A stretch of DNA of 64,000 nt from JAFASC01 sp036265935 (GTDB lineage: Bacteria; Pseudomonadota; Alphaproteobacteria; Rhizobiales; Beijerinckiaceae). A program made the translations under genes and the position numbers. The notes beneath the pieces were generated by a model. The model saw nothing but the letters and a program-made list of their open reading frames with translations, was not told where the DNA came from and ran no database searches. Below, piece by piece: positions 8,414 through 17,154 of this stretch. The stretch covers positions 14,641 to 78,640 of the forward strand of contig DATAOB010000011.1 of assembly GCA_036265935.1 (NCBI GenBank). The letters run 5' to 3'. Numbering within the stretch: the first letter of the stretch is position 1; every line of letters starts with the position of its first letter.

Positions 8414-8877
8414 AGGCCGATCTGTTCGAAGCCCTGGGCGTCGGCGGCGGACCCAAGCAGCCAGGCAATACCATCCGGAAGGTGTATCTCTGCCGTGCGC
8501 AGTCCGGGCTTGGGCCGCCCGGTTCGCTTTTGGTGTTCTACAAAGGAAAGTCGCAAAGTCCTCCCTCGCAGGCCCTGACGGCGGTCGGTATTTTCGAGGA
8601 AAGCTCGATGGCGTCATCTACAAAGGACTTGATGCTGCTGACCGGCGGGCGATCCGTTTATAGCGAGACCCAGCTCAGCGACTGGGGAGCGACTGCGAGC
8701 CGACCAGTGAAGGTGATCAATTATCTGCTCGCGGCTTACATTGAGCCTCCGATAATACTGGATGAGCTGCGTGACATCGGGATCATTCCGGGTCATCCAC
8801 CCCAGTCCATTTTTAAGCTGAGCCGGGCTCATCTCAACGCGCTACTACCGCGCATGAACCTCGGATTTGCGACATGA
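8414..8877 (+). pseudogene. 5'-truncated gene, C-terminal part of an unidentified conserved protein
   Basis: An open frame runs from just after the htpG-like repeat to a stop at 8877. It begins without a start codon, reading ADLFEALGVGGGPKQ and continuing with IRKVYLCRAQSGLG, LLVFYKGKSQSPPSQ, TGGRSVYSET and HPPQSIFKLSRAHLN, which looks like genuine, conserved protein. I remember similar C-terminal ends from proteins annotated as GNAT-like or PUA-like, but I am not sure. An internal GTG or ATG could still drive a short product. Truncation exactly at the repeat boundary points to a recombination junction. Confidence 0.6.
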
Positions 8878-9052
8878 CATGGCAGGTCGTTGGACTCACC
8901 GGCTTTCCGGCGTCGGCAAATTGCCGCTAATTGATAACATTGCTCGCGCGCGTGACCTGAGCGGGGCGATTTGGATTCCTGCACCTCCTTATCAGAGCAA
9001 ACTGCGCTGATTCCAGAGGTCTTTGCAGCAACCCGTAGCGGGAAGTAGAACT

Positions 9053-9853
9053 GATGCGATGTATCTTCTGTCGAGGAGACTCGGCCTCTTCGAAGAGCCG
9101 TGAACATATCATTCCCCAGTCGCTCCGGCAACACCTCGCTCGTACTCCCCAAAGGGGTAGTTTGCGACAAGTGCAACAATTACTTCGCTCGCGAAGTTGA
9201 GAAGCCATTTCTGGAGTCGGATGCCGTCCGCGTTTTGCGGTTTCACCAGGGCCTCGAGAGCAAAAGACGCCGAGTTCCCTCATTGACGGGCCTGATCACG
9301 CCCGACACCAGCAATCGTAACCCGGTTTCCTCGACACGACTTTACGTCGGTTGCAGTACCGACCGAGTCATTCGCGCGACTGACTCAGTTGAAAAGCGGC
9401 CATTTACTTTTACCCTTCGGAGGTCTCGCACCTGACGAAAGAATGCTTTCGCGCTTCATGGCGAAAGTTGCGCTGGAAGCAATGGCCGCACGAGTGGTCG
9501 GCCACGAGGGAGGTCAGGACTATCTATGCGACGAGCATCAGCTCGACGATCTGCGAGATCATGCGCGGCATGGCCGCATCTCACGATGGCCAGTGCATAC
9601 GCGGCATATCTATGCTGCCGATGCTAAAACTGTATTGCCGGGCGGAGAGCCGGAGCAGGTGATTCATGAATCGGATTTCCTTGTGACCCCGTGCGGGGAA
9701 TGGTTTTTTGTTTTGGCAATATTCGGCTTGGAACTCGCGATCAACTTGGGCGGCCCGGAGATCGAGGGTTACGAGCGGTGGCTCCGAGAAAATAGCAATG
9801 CGAGTCCCCTCTACCGAGCGGATAAACCAGGTCTGTACCCCAAACCCACGTAG
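9053..9853 (+). pseudogene. HNH endonuclease (HNH_5-like), two frameshifts
   Basis: The gene begins MRCIFCRGDSASSKS-REHIIPQSL in one frame, continues GVVCDKCNNYFAREVEKPF in the +1-shifted frame from about 9122, and returns to the first frame around 9390 (LSRFMAKVALEAMAAR). Put together this is a roughly 267-codon protein with the two CxxC zinc knuckles (CIFC, CDKC) and the EHIIP histidine that define HNH nucleases. The two shifts compensate, so the ends are in the same frame. Each frame is closed by stops if followed alone, so the gene is broken unless the shifts are sequencing errors. Confidence 0.75.
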
Positions 9854-9860
9854 TGATTCC

Positions 9861-10733
9861 GTGATTTCCCCCGCCCTCACCTACGCCGAAGCCCACCGGC
9901 GCGCGGCGGCTTTGCTGGCAGAGGCCGGCATCGAGACGCCGAAACGCGATGCGCGCGTGCTGCTCTTGGAGGCGGCTGGCATCGATCACGCCGCGCTCTT
10001 ACGCGATCCGGATGCGCGGCTCGGCGACGACGCGGCGGCGCGGCTGCAAGGCTTTATCGAGCGGCGGCTCAAGCGCGAACCGGTGTCGCGCATTCTTGGG
10101 CGGCGCGAATTCTGGGGCCTGACGCTGCGCATCAGCGCGGATGTGCTCGATCCGCGCGGCGACACCGAGACACTGGTTGCCGCGGCGGTCGAAGCGCTGC
10201 GCGACCGCCGCAATGATCCGCTGCGCATTCTCGATCTCGGCACCGGATCGGGGGCACTCCTCTGCGCCTGCTTGAGCGAATTTCCGCGCGCCTTCGGCAT
10301 CGGCATCGACCGCAGCGAGGCGGCCTGCCGGGTCGCGCGCGACAACCTCGCCGGCTGCGGCCTCGCCGGGCGCGGCGCGATCGGCTGCGGCGATTGGGGC
10401 GAGGCGCTTGGAGAAGATGCGATTGGACGGGGCTTCGATCTCGTCGTTGCGAATCCACCCTACATCGCCTCCACCACGATCGCCACGCTCGCGCCGGAGG
10501 TGCGCGAATACGATCCGCCCGGCGCGCTCGACGGCGGCCCCGACGGCCTCGCCGCCTATCGCGCCATCGCGACCGGCCTCGCCCGTCTCTGCCGGCCGGA
10601 CGGGCGCGCCATCATTGAAATCGGCCACGACCAGGCCGAATCGGCGGCCGCCTGCTTCCGCAGCACAGGCTGGAGCGTTGCGGTCAAGCAGGACCTTGAG
10701 AAGCAGCCGCGCGCTCTGCTCTTACGCCGGTGA
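9861..10733 (+). CDS. prmC: PrmC, release-factor glutamine methyltransferase
   Basis: A 290-residue SAM-dependent enzyme that N5-methylates the GGQ glutamine of RF1 and RF2. The N-terminal helical domain is followed by the Rossmann motif ILDLGTGSGALL and the catalytic VVANPPYI. The start is a GTG at 9861 giving VISPALTYAEAHRR, close to the usual family beginning; no good ribosome site is seen, and the frame is open upstream into the HNH remnant. Normally prfA sits directly upstream in this class; here the HNH pseudogene is there instead. The DUF4167 gene downstream keeps the usual order. Confidence 0.93.
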   Translation: MISPALTYAEAHRRAAALLAEAGIETPKRDARVLLLEAAGIDHAALLRDPDARLGDDAAARLQGFIERRLKREPVSRILGRREFWGLTLRISADVLDPRGDTETLVAAAVEALRDRRNDPLRILDLGTGSGALLCACLSEFPRAFGIGIDRSEAACRVARDNLAGCGLAGRGAIGCGDWGEALGEDAIGRGFDLVVANPPYIASTTIATLAPEVREYDPPGALDGGPDGLAAYRAIATGLARLCRPDGRAIIEIGHDQAESAAACFRSTGWSVAVKQDLEKQPRALLLRR

Positions 10734-11159
10734 GCCCCGGAAATTCTGTGGTAAATCAATCACGGGCGAAATTATTCCCCATTTCATCTTGGCGCGGGCC
10801 GCTCGATCCGCTATGTCTAAATAAATACCACTCGCCCCAGCGCGCACTGGCGATCCAGGATGCGGCGCGGCGATGGAAGCTCCCGATCTCAATGATTTTC
10901 GCGAAAAGATCAGGGCGCTTGAACTCCCGCCTCGTCGATCAGCGCTTCGGGCGCATTGGTGAGGCTTAGAGGTCCCTGGACTTTCACGGAGGAGTCCTGG
11001 GACGCGGGTGGCCGTCGCGGTCGCGCGGCCTCGTAGATTCCGGCCGGAGAACATTGGTTCGCTTGAGCTTGAGACATGCTCAGCCCATCGGCCCGGGAGC
11101 CGGTCCGCACAGACGCGGCCGGTGCACACGCGAGAGATGATGTCAGTTAAGGATCATCG
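10734..11159 (+). other. Intergenic leader before the DUF4167 gene
   Basis: A 426-base stretch with no convincing gene on either strand. The last part (from about 10900) is GC-rich with several short inverted repeats, and an AAGGA ribosome site lies just before the ATG at 11160. An AT-rich pocket around 10815-10832 could hold a promoter. A structured 5' leader is possible but not demonstrated. Confidence 0.4.
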
Positions 11160-12125
11160 ATGAGACCTGGTCAGAATAAGCGCATGCGCGGCCGCAATCC
11201 CGGCCGCAAGGGGCCAAATCCGCTGACGCGGAGCTACGAATCGAACGGGCCCGACGTCAAAATCCGCGGCACCGCCCAGCACGTCGCCGAAAAATACCTG
11301 CAGCTCGCCCGCGACGCGCAATCCTCCGGCGACCCGGTCATGGCGGAGAGCTACCTGCAGCACGCCGAGCATTATTTCCGCATCATCGCGGCGGCGCACC
11401 AGGCGCAGCAGCAGGCGCAGATGGGCCATATGCGCCCGCCCGGCGAGCAGGTTGAGGAGGAGAATGAGGAGGACGACGATCCCGGCCTCGGCCTCTCCGA
11501 CCGCTTCGCGTCAGTCGCCGAGCGGCTGCCGCCGCAGCCTGTCTACAACGCCCAGAATTTTCAGCCGCAGCCGAATTTCAGCGGCGGCCAGCCGCAGCCT
11601 TATGGCGAGCGGCCGCGCTACAACGACCGGCAGGACCGGCAGAATTTCGGCGACCGCCAAGGCTATAATGGCGGCGACCGCAACGAGCGCTGGCGCGATC
11701 GCCAGCCGCATGACCGGCAGGACCGGCAGCAGGACCGGCCCTATCAGGATCGGCCTTATCAGGATCGCGGGGATCGCAGTGGCGACCGCGGCAATTATCA
11801 GGGCCAGCAGCCGTATCAGAATCGCGGCGACCAGCGCCGCTTCCGCGGCGACCGGCCGGAGCGCGGCGGCGAGGGAGGGGCCGAGGGCCGCTCCCCGGGC
11901 GATCGCGAGCCGGCCGAATTGCCGGCCTTCATCACCGCGCCTGGCCCCCGCCCGCCGCTGACCGAAGCCGAGGGTGAGCCGCGAGGCGAGAGCCCGCGCG
12001 ACGCTGGCGGGGAGAGCGGTGGCTTCCACTTGCGCTCCCGTCGGCGCAGGGGACGCGGTCGACCGGAGGGCGATCGCTCGCAGAATGATGTGCCCGATGC
12101 CGACGAGGTGCCGGCGAGCGATTGA
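11160..12125 (+). CDS. DUF4167 protein with long disordered tail
   Basis: A 321-residue alphaproteobacterial protein. The first 80 or so residues form the conserved DUF4167 domain: an arginine- and glycine-rich start (MRPGQNKRMRGRNPGRKG), then a helical part with EKYLQLARDAQSSGDP. The rest is low complexity: acidic run, then repeated Asp/Arg/Gln/Tyr/Gly units such as DRQDRQ and DRPYQDR, ending acidic. The basic head and RG-like tail suggest nucleic-acid binding, but the function is not established. It follows prmC, as in many relatives. Confidence 0.88.
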   Translation: MRPGQNKRMRGRNPGRKGPNPLTRSYESNGPDVKIRGTAQHVAEKYLQLARDAQSSGDPVMAESYLQHAEHYFRIIAAAHQAQQQAQMGHMRPPGEQVEEENEEDDDPGLGLSDRFASVAERLPPQPVYNAQNFQPQPNFSGGQPQPYGERPRYNDRQDRQNFGDRQGYNGGDRNERWRDRQPHDRQDRQQDRPYQDRPYQDRGDRSGDRGNYQGQQPYQNRGDQRRFRGDRPERGGEGGAEGRSPGDREPAELPAFITAPGPRPPLTEAEGEPRGESPRDAGGESGGFHLRSRRRRGRGRPEGDRSQNDVPDADEVPASD

Positions 12126-12128
12126 GCT

Positions 12129-12884
12129 TCACGCTTCGCGCAATTCATCGCCGACGCTGAGTTCGCCGCCCGCGATGATGCGGGCGTATACGCCGCAATC
12201 GTGATGAGCGTAGGCGCGTTCCATCAGCGCGACTAAATCCATGTCGCGCAGCCCGCCTCTGGGCACGACATCGATTGCGGCGCAGCGGTCGATCGGCTTT
12301 GTAATCTCAAGGGCCAACGAACCCGCGCGCAGCGTACGGCCGGTGAGCGCGAATTCCTCCCAGGGCGAAAGGCCGTTGACGTAAACGTTCGCGCGAAAGC
12401 GCAAGGGATCGAGGCTGCGCCCTGCCTTCTCCGCGATCGCTCGCACGCTCGCCACATTAATCAGCGACACAAAACCCGCGCGCGAGTCGGTGAAACGGAA
12501 CCCCCTCGGAGCAGCCAGCACTAGCGCCGGCCCCCGCATTTCATCTGCGCAAAATGCATCGAAGAAGCGTTCGATCGCGGCGCGCCCCTCATTTGTCGCA
12601 AGCGCGCCCGCCACGACTTCAATGCCGCCCTGCTCTATGCTCAGCACTGTCGTCGCCGCATCGTAACGCGTGGTCAGTGCTGCCAACCGTGCATTACGTG
12701 CCAGCATCAAAAACTTGATCTTCGGCTGATGCACCGGCGCCGCCGGATCGAATCCGGAGGGGCCGTTCTCGATTGCATAAAGCCGGTCGCCGGGGAAAAA
12801 TTCCCCCGGCTCGAGGTTCACGGTTTGCAAGGCCTCTGGCGAGAGGCTTTTCACGGGATATCGATAAAGCGCGGCAACCCGCAT
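12129..12884 (-). CDS. MOSC-domain protein
   Basis: A 251-residue protein with the MOSC N-terminal beta-barrel (residues 1-100 or so, beginning VAALYRYPVKSLSPEAL) and a MOSC core with FRANVYVNGLSPWEEF and the conserved cysteine in KPIDRCAAIDV. Relatives bind a sulfurated molybdenum cofactor and take part in N-hydroxylated-compound reduction or sulfur carriage. It converges on the DUF4167 gene with three bases between stop codons. No partner redox gene is next to it, so the substrate is open. Confidence 0.88.
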   Translation of the reverse strand: MRVAALYRYPVKSLSPEALQTVNLEPGEFFPGDRLYAIENGPSGFDPAAPVHQPKIKFLMLARNARLAALTTRYDAATTVLSIEQGGIEVVAGALATNEGRAAIERFFDAFCADEMRGPALVLAAPRGFRFTDSRAGFVSLINVASVRAIAEKAGRSLDPLRFRANVYVNGLSPWEEFALTGRTLRAGSLALEITKPIDRCAAIDVVPRGGLRDMDLVALMERAYAHHDCGVYARIIAGGELSVGDELREA

Positions 12885-12896
12885 CCCGCAGAAGCG

Positions 12897-14126
12897 TCAG
12901 CTCCTCAATTCGTCGCTGAGGATCGGCCCGAACAGAACCCAACGCGTTCCGTCGAAACGCTGCATCTGGAACTGCTTGATCACCCGATAGTCGTCCGACG
13001 TCGTATTGATTGTGATGCCAGGCAGGCCGAGCGAGCCAGAAAAATTCTTGATGTTCGTCGCCTGCTTCATCAGGTTCTCGCGCGTGAGGTCGTCACCGCA
13101 CTGGCGCAGCACGTGCACCATCAATTCCGCCGTGCCATATCCATACGTGTTGAAGACGCTGTCTTTCACGCCGGTCGGATAATATTTCTCCATGAACTCG
13201 AAATATTTCTTCATACCCGGATCGTCCTTCCACGCCGGGTCGGTCGGATCCTTGCCGTAGTTGATCGTGATCAGGTCCTTCGAATTCTCGAGTTTCGCCG
13301 GCGTCAGCACTTCGCTTACGGAAATGGAGTTGATGTTGAGGACGTGCATCGGCTTCCAGCCGAGCTCGGCGGCTTTCTTGATGATCTGCGCTGCGAATTT
13401 GGGCGTGCCGCCATTGAACAGCACGTCGGCGCCCGACGCTTTGAGCTTCAACATCTGTGAATCGACCGTCGGATCGGTCACTTCATAGGTCGCCTCGGCA
13501 ACAATCAGGTTCGCCTTGTTGGCGAGCCCCTCCTTCAAACCTTTCACATAATCGCGACCGAAATCGTCGTTCTGCGTCAGGATCGCGATCTTCGCGTCCG
13601 GCTTTTCCTTCAAAATATATTGCGCATAGACATGCGCTTCCGTGAGGTAGCTCGGGTTATAGCCGATCGTCCACGGAAAGTTCTTCGGGTCGGTGAACTT
13701 CGCCGCGCCGGTCGCGACGAACAGCATCGGCACCTTTTTGGTATTCATATATTTCATGATCGCCGTGTTCGAGGCGGTGCCGAGCGTCTGGAATGTCGCC
13801 AAGACCTCGTCACTCTCGACGAGTTTGCGAACCTGCTCGACGGTCTTCGGCGGGCTATAGGCGTCGTCGTAGCTGATCAGGTTGATCTTGCGGCCATTGA
13901 TGCCACCATGATCATTGATCATCTGGAAATAGGCGGCTTCCGCTTTGCCGATCGTGCCGTAGGCGGAAGCAGGCCCGCTATAAGGCATCGTTTGACCGAG
14001 CTTGATCTCGGTGTCGCTCGCCCCCGGGCCATATTTCTTCTGCGCTTCGGCCGCGGTGAACGTCGCAGCCATCGCCGCAAACACGAAGCCGGTTGCCAAC
14101 CAGGTTCGCTGCGCCCGTGTGGTCAT
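12897..14126 (-). CDS. Periplasmic branched-chain amino-acid-type substrate-binding protein
   Basis: A 409-residue LivK-like protein. A signal peptide (GFVFAAMAATFTAAEA) precedes KKYGPGASDTEIKLGQTMPYSGPASAYG, the standard opening of this fold; YDDAYSPPKTVEQVRKLVE and NDDFGRDYVKGLKEGL follow. The ATG at 14126 is set by a strong AAGAGGAGAGG site. It should bind an amino acid, amide or aromatic acid for an ABC importer, but no permease or ATPase gene lies in the window, so it is an orphan that probably works with a transporter encoded elsewhere. Confidence 0.92.
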   Translation of the reverse strand: MTTRAQRTWLATGFVFAAMAATFTAAEAQKKYGPGASDTEIKLGQTMPYSGPASAYGTIGKAEAAYFQMINDHGGINGRKINLISYDDAYSPPKTVEQVRKLVESDEVLATFQTLGTASNTAIMKYMNTKKVPMLFVATGAAKFTDPKNFPWTIGYNPSYLTEAHVYAQYILKEKPDAKIAILTQNDDFGRDYVKGLKEGLANKANLIVAEATYEVTDPTVDSQMLKLKASGADVLFNGGTPKFAAQIIKKAAELGWKPMHVLNINSISVSEVLTPAKLENSKDLITINYGKDPTDPAWKDDPGMKKYFEFMEKYYPTGVKDSVFNTYGYGTAELMVHVLRQCGDDLTRENLMKQATNIKNFSGSLGLPGITINTTSDDYRVIKQFQMQRFDGTRWVLFGPILSDELRS

Positions 14127-14207
14127 TTTTCCTCTCCTCTTGCGCAAAGACGCGCAAATCTCCGCTTTAATCCAAGTCGTGGCAAGCAAGCCGCGATTGC
14201 TGCCAAG

Positions 14208-14861
14208 CTAGCCGCGCTTCGCCGCGAACAGGTTCACAACCATGTAGGACGGGAAGCTCGCATTCCACTCGTCTGGTAGCTCAGCGGAATGAATTCATTC
14301 GGCGCGGTGATTTTGGCTCGATGCTCGTAGCCGACCTCCGCGACATGCAAACCGGCGTCTTTGAAGATCAGCGCCAGCGCTTCCTTGCTGAAGCGGAAGA
14401 AGTCGGAGGGGTAGCCGTGCAGCGGGAAGGTCTGGTGGGTGCTGACGTACGCGAAGCCGCCGGGCTTTTGCACGCGCGCAACTTCCTTCGCCGCGATCCA
14501 CGGCCGCTCGAGATGCTCGAACACCGCGACGGCGACGAGCGCGTCGAAACGGCCGGCCCAATCCTGCGGCAGCGCATGCAGATCGGCGACGGCGTCGACG
14601 TCGGCACCGGTATCCACGTCCGCCATCACGTAATTGCTGCGCGGCACATGCGGGAAGAGGTGCATCGAATGGGTGGGCCGGCCCTCGATCGACTGTTTCG
14701 TGCCGATTTCGAGGACGCGCGCCTCGCCTCCGAGAGCCGCCGCGGCGGCGACGAAGGCGTCACGCGGCGCGCTGCTCGATATATCGGGGCATAGCCTGCG
14801 AGGCTTTCACGCCGCGGCCGGTGATCGCATCGCGGAATTTCCTCAGAGCGTTGAGCGCCAT
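14208..14861 (-). pseudogene. SAM-dependent methyltransferase with two compensating frameshifts
   Basis: The N-terminus MALNALRKFRDAITGRG is in one frame, the core in a second (VLEIGTKQSIEGRPTHS, then NYVMADVDTGADVDAVADLH and AVFEHLERPW), and the C-terminus ASFPSYMVVNLFAAKRG back in the first. Shifts lie near 14785 and 14270. The SAM-binding LEIGT motif and the acidic MADVDTG loop mark a class I methyltransferase of about 217 residues. As given, only the central 143-residue part from an internal ATG at 14665 could be made, lacking motif I. Confidence 0.75.
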
Positions 14862-15383
14862 CTCGGTCCTCGTCGAGGCCTCCCGTAGCATCGCATGCCA
14901 AGGGGCGGCAACCAGCCAGTCGATGGCAGATGGCAGCGACTCGCTGCCTTGAACGACTCGCTCACCCATTCGGGCGTGCGTCATCGCCGCCGCACGCCAG
15001 TGCGTACGAGAAAAAGAGAAACCAAGAGGACACGGGACGCCGGGTCACCGATGCCTGAAGCTTCATCAAAAAAGCCGGTTTCCCGGCGTCCACGTGTCGG
15101 CGATTTCTGACTTATCGCGTCCCGAGCTTCCATGGAGCTGTTTTTGCGCAGGCCCACATCTTTCGATGTGCAACCCGGGCCGATCCATCCCCAGGGGCAA
15201 ACACCCCGGACGGGTCATAGTGCCCGACGGGCGGGCCACCTGCCGCCGCGCTCTCTTCACGAGAGAGAGCGGCAGTTGCGAGAGCCCCCGCGACTGCACG
15301 GGCCGCAGGCGCCGCTCCCCGACACGACAAGCACTAAAGTCAGCACCTCATGCCAAGGACATCGAAGGGCAGCACGAAGGGCT
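14862..15383. other. Non-coding stretch, nothing recognised
   Basis: About 520 bases between the methyltransferase remnant and a palindromic repeat. Short open frames exist on both strands but show no family character or ribosome sites. The part from 15170 to 15340 is rich in short GC inverted repeats. Confidence 0.5.
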
Positions 15384-15479
15384 GTCATTGCGAGCGAAGC
15401 GAAACAATCCAGGAGCAAATGCTCGATGATTGCAGCACTGACCCCTGGATTGCTTCGTCGCTCCGCTCCTCGCAATGAC
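15384..15479. repeat. Dispersed palindromic element, copy A
   Basis: A 96-bp imperfect inverted repeat: the left arm starts GTCATTGCGAGCGAAGCG and runs to CAATCCAGG; the right arm runs CCTGGATTGCTTCG to CGCAATGAC. Three further relatives occur at 55136, 58073 and 62088, all between genes. It resembles the repetitive extragenic palindromes common in rhizobial genomes. Confidence 0.9.
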
Positions 15480-15539
15480 TGCCCTTCACCCGGGCCTGCT
15501 CGCCGGAGACGGGGCGCGGGCGCGGCGCGTAACGCTGCA

Positions 15540-15959
15540 TCACGCGCTCTCCCGCCGGCCTTTACCGCCAACCACCTCGCCATCTTCTTTCGTGAACCGC
15601 CCGATGTCGCGATTGGGCAGAATCTCGAGCACGGTTTCGGACGGCCGGCAGAGCCGCACGCCTTTCGCCGTCACCACGATCGGCCGGTTGATCAGGATCG
15701 GATATTTGAGCATGAAGTCGATCAGCTCATCGTCCGACCATTTCGGATCGGCGAGGCCGAGCTCGACATAGGGCGTCCCCTTCTCGCGCAGCAATGCGCG
15801 AACGGGAATGTTCATCGCCTTGATGAGCTCGATCAGCCGCGCGCGGCTCGGCGGATTTTTGAGATACTCGATGATCTCGGGCTCCTCGCCGCTCTGGCGG
15901 ATCATCGTCAGCGTGTTGCGCGACGTGCCGCAATTCGGATTGTGATAGATCGTGATCAT
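15540..15959 (-). CDS. arsC: ArsC, glutaredoxin-linked arsenate reductase
   Basis: A 139-residue enzyme that reduces arsenate to arsenite with glutathione and glutaredoxin. The catalytic Cys10 is in YHNPNCGTSRNT; the arsenate-binding arginines expected later are present in the YPILINRPIVVT and KGVRLCRPSE stretches. The start overlaps the aquaporin stop by four bases, showing translational coupling. It is last in the arsR-arsI-aquaporin-arsC order. A CPYC glutaredoxin gene at 35145 could serve as partner. Confidence 0.95.
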   Translation of the reverse strand: MITIYHNPNCGTSRNTLTMIRQSGEEPEIIEYLKNPPSRARLIELIKAMNIPVRALLREKGTPYVELGLADPKWSDDELIDFMLKYPILINRPIVVTAKGVRLCRPSETVLEILPNRDIGRFTKEDGEVVGGKGRRESA

Positions 15960-16654
15960 AGTTGCGCCTCGGGATTAAGCGGGGCTGCATCGCTCGTGGC
16001 GCGCAGCAGCCAATTCGTCAGTGCCAGCGCGGCGAGCGCGCCGGCAAATTCGGCGATCATGAATCCAGGAAGGTCGAGCGGGCGGATGCCGGAAAATGTG
16101 TTGGTGAGCGCGCGCGCGATCGCCACTGCGGGATTGGCGAAGGACGTCGAAGCGGTGAACCAGTAGGCGGCGGTGATATAGAGTCCAACGAGCCATGGCA
16201 CCGCGGCATGCGCGAAGCGGATGCCGGCGAGGATCACCGTCACGAGGCCAAAAGCAGCGACTGCTTCGGCGAACCATTGCGGTCCGCCTGTCCGCGCTTT
16301 TTGCGACGCCTCGATGAGCGGCAGCGCAAACATGAGATGCGCGGCGATCGTGCCAAGCACGCCGCCGATGATTTGCGCCGCAATGTAGGCGCCCGTCTCG
16401 CCGGCCGGAAGATCGCGCTTCAGCGCAAAGACGAGCGACACCGCCGGATTGAAATGTGCGCCGGAGATCGGCGCGAAGATCGTGATCAGGACGACGAGGA
16501 TCGCGCCTGTCGCGAGCGTATTGCAGAGAAGCGCAAGCGCGGTGTCCTTCGTCAGCGATTCCGCCATGATGCCGGAGCCGACAACCGCTGCCACCAAGAG
16601 CGCCGTGCCGAGCGCTTCCGCCGCGAGGCGGCGGCGCAGATCGTAGGCCGGCAT
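15956..16654 (-). CDS. aqpS: Aquaglyceroporin of the AqpS arsenite-channel type
   Basis: A 232-residue MIP-family channel with six hydrophobic helices and the two selectivity loops HFNPAVSLV and FANPAVAIARAL. In Sinorhizobium a homologue in the ars operon lets arsenite flow out of the cell in place of an energy-driven pump. The same role is likely here since it is flanked by arsC and arsI, and no arsB or acr3 gene is seen. Start MPAYDLRRRLAAEALG is three bases after the arsI stop. Confidence 0.92.
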   Translation of the reverse strand: MPAYDLRRRLAAEALGTALLVAAVVGSGIMAESLTKDTALALLCNTLATGAILVVLITIFAPISGAHFNPAVSLVFALKRDLPAGETGAYIAAQIIGGVLGTIAAHLMFALPLIEASQKARTGGPQWFAEAVAAFGLVTVILAGIRFAHAAVPWLVGLYITAAYWFTASTSFANPAVAIARALTNTFSGIRPLDLPGFMIAEFAGALAALALTNWLLRATSDAAPLNPEAQL

Positions 16655-16657
16655 GCG

Positions 16658-17143
16658 TTAGCAGCAGGCGGCGGCTTTGGGCGCGCAGCCGCAAGATTCT
16701 GCGGCTACCGGCTCGCTTAGTTCCGGCGCTTTCGCGTGCGCGACGCGCGCCTCGCGTTCGCCGGTTCCGTCGCCGTAATCGGTGACCTCCCCTTTTGTCA
16801 GGAACGCCTCCCAGGCGATGCCGGCAGGATCTTCGATCCAGGACTTTTCCGATTGCGCGTAGCAGCAGCGCGTCTCGCCTTGCTCGACAATCGCGCCCCC
16901 GGCCGCACGCAGGCGGCCGTAGATTTCGCCGAGCTCCTGCTTGTCCTCGACCTGAATGCCGAGGTGATCGAGGCCAGGTTGCCGACTGCGCGTTGAGATC
17001 GCGAAATTGACGCGCGGATCATCGAGCATCCACTTGGCGTAATCGAGCTTTGTCACGGTAGGCTCTGACGCGAACAGCGCCGAATAAAAGCCGATCGAAT
17101 GTTGCAGGTCTTCGACGGACACGTGAACGTGCAGGCGTTTCAT
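16658..17143 (-). CDS. arsI: ArsI/CadI-family metalloenzyme, probable C-As lyase
   Basis: A 161-residue glyoxalase-fold protein (MKRLHVHVSVEDLQHSIGFY). Metal ligands expected for the family are visible: the early HVHVSV histidine, the LDHLGIQVE histidine and the DPAGIAWE glutamate. The vicinal cysteine pair in GETRCCYAQ is the feature that binds trivalent methylarsenicals in ArsI. It also has a cysteine-rich tail (SCGCAPKAAACC) that could bind As(III). ArsI splits the C-As bond of methylarsonous acid and aromatic arsenicals. Start set by GAGGGAGACC before the ATG at 17143. Confidence 0.88.
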   Translation of the reverse strand: MKRLHVHVSVEDLQHSIGFYSALFASEPTVTKLDYAKWMLDDPRVNFAISTRSRQPGLDHLGIQVEDKQELGEIYGRLRAAGGAIVEQGETRCCYAQSEKSWIEDPAGIAWEAFLTKGEVTDYGDGTGEREARVAHAKAPELSEPVAAESCGCAPKAAACC

Positions 17144-17154
17144 ATTGGTCTCCC

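Noticed and set aside
14862..15383. Short open frames in the gap, for example 15112-15330 on the minus strand
   Set aside because: No ribosome sites, no family similarity, and composition like non-coding GC-rich DNA.
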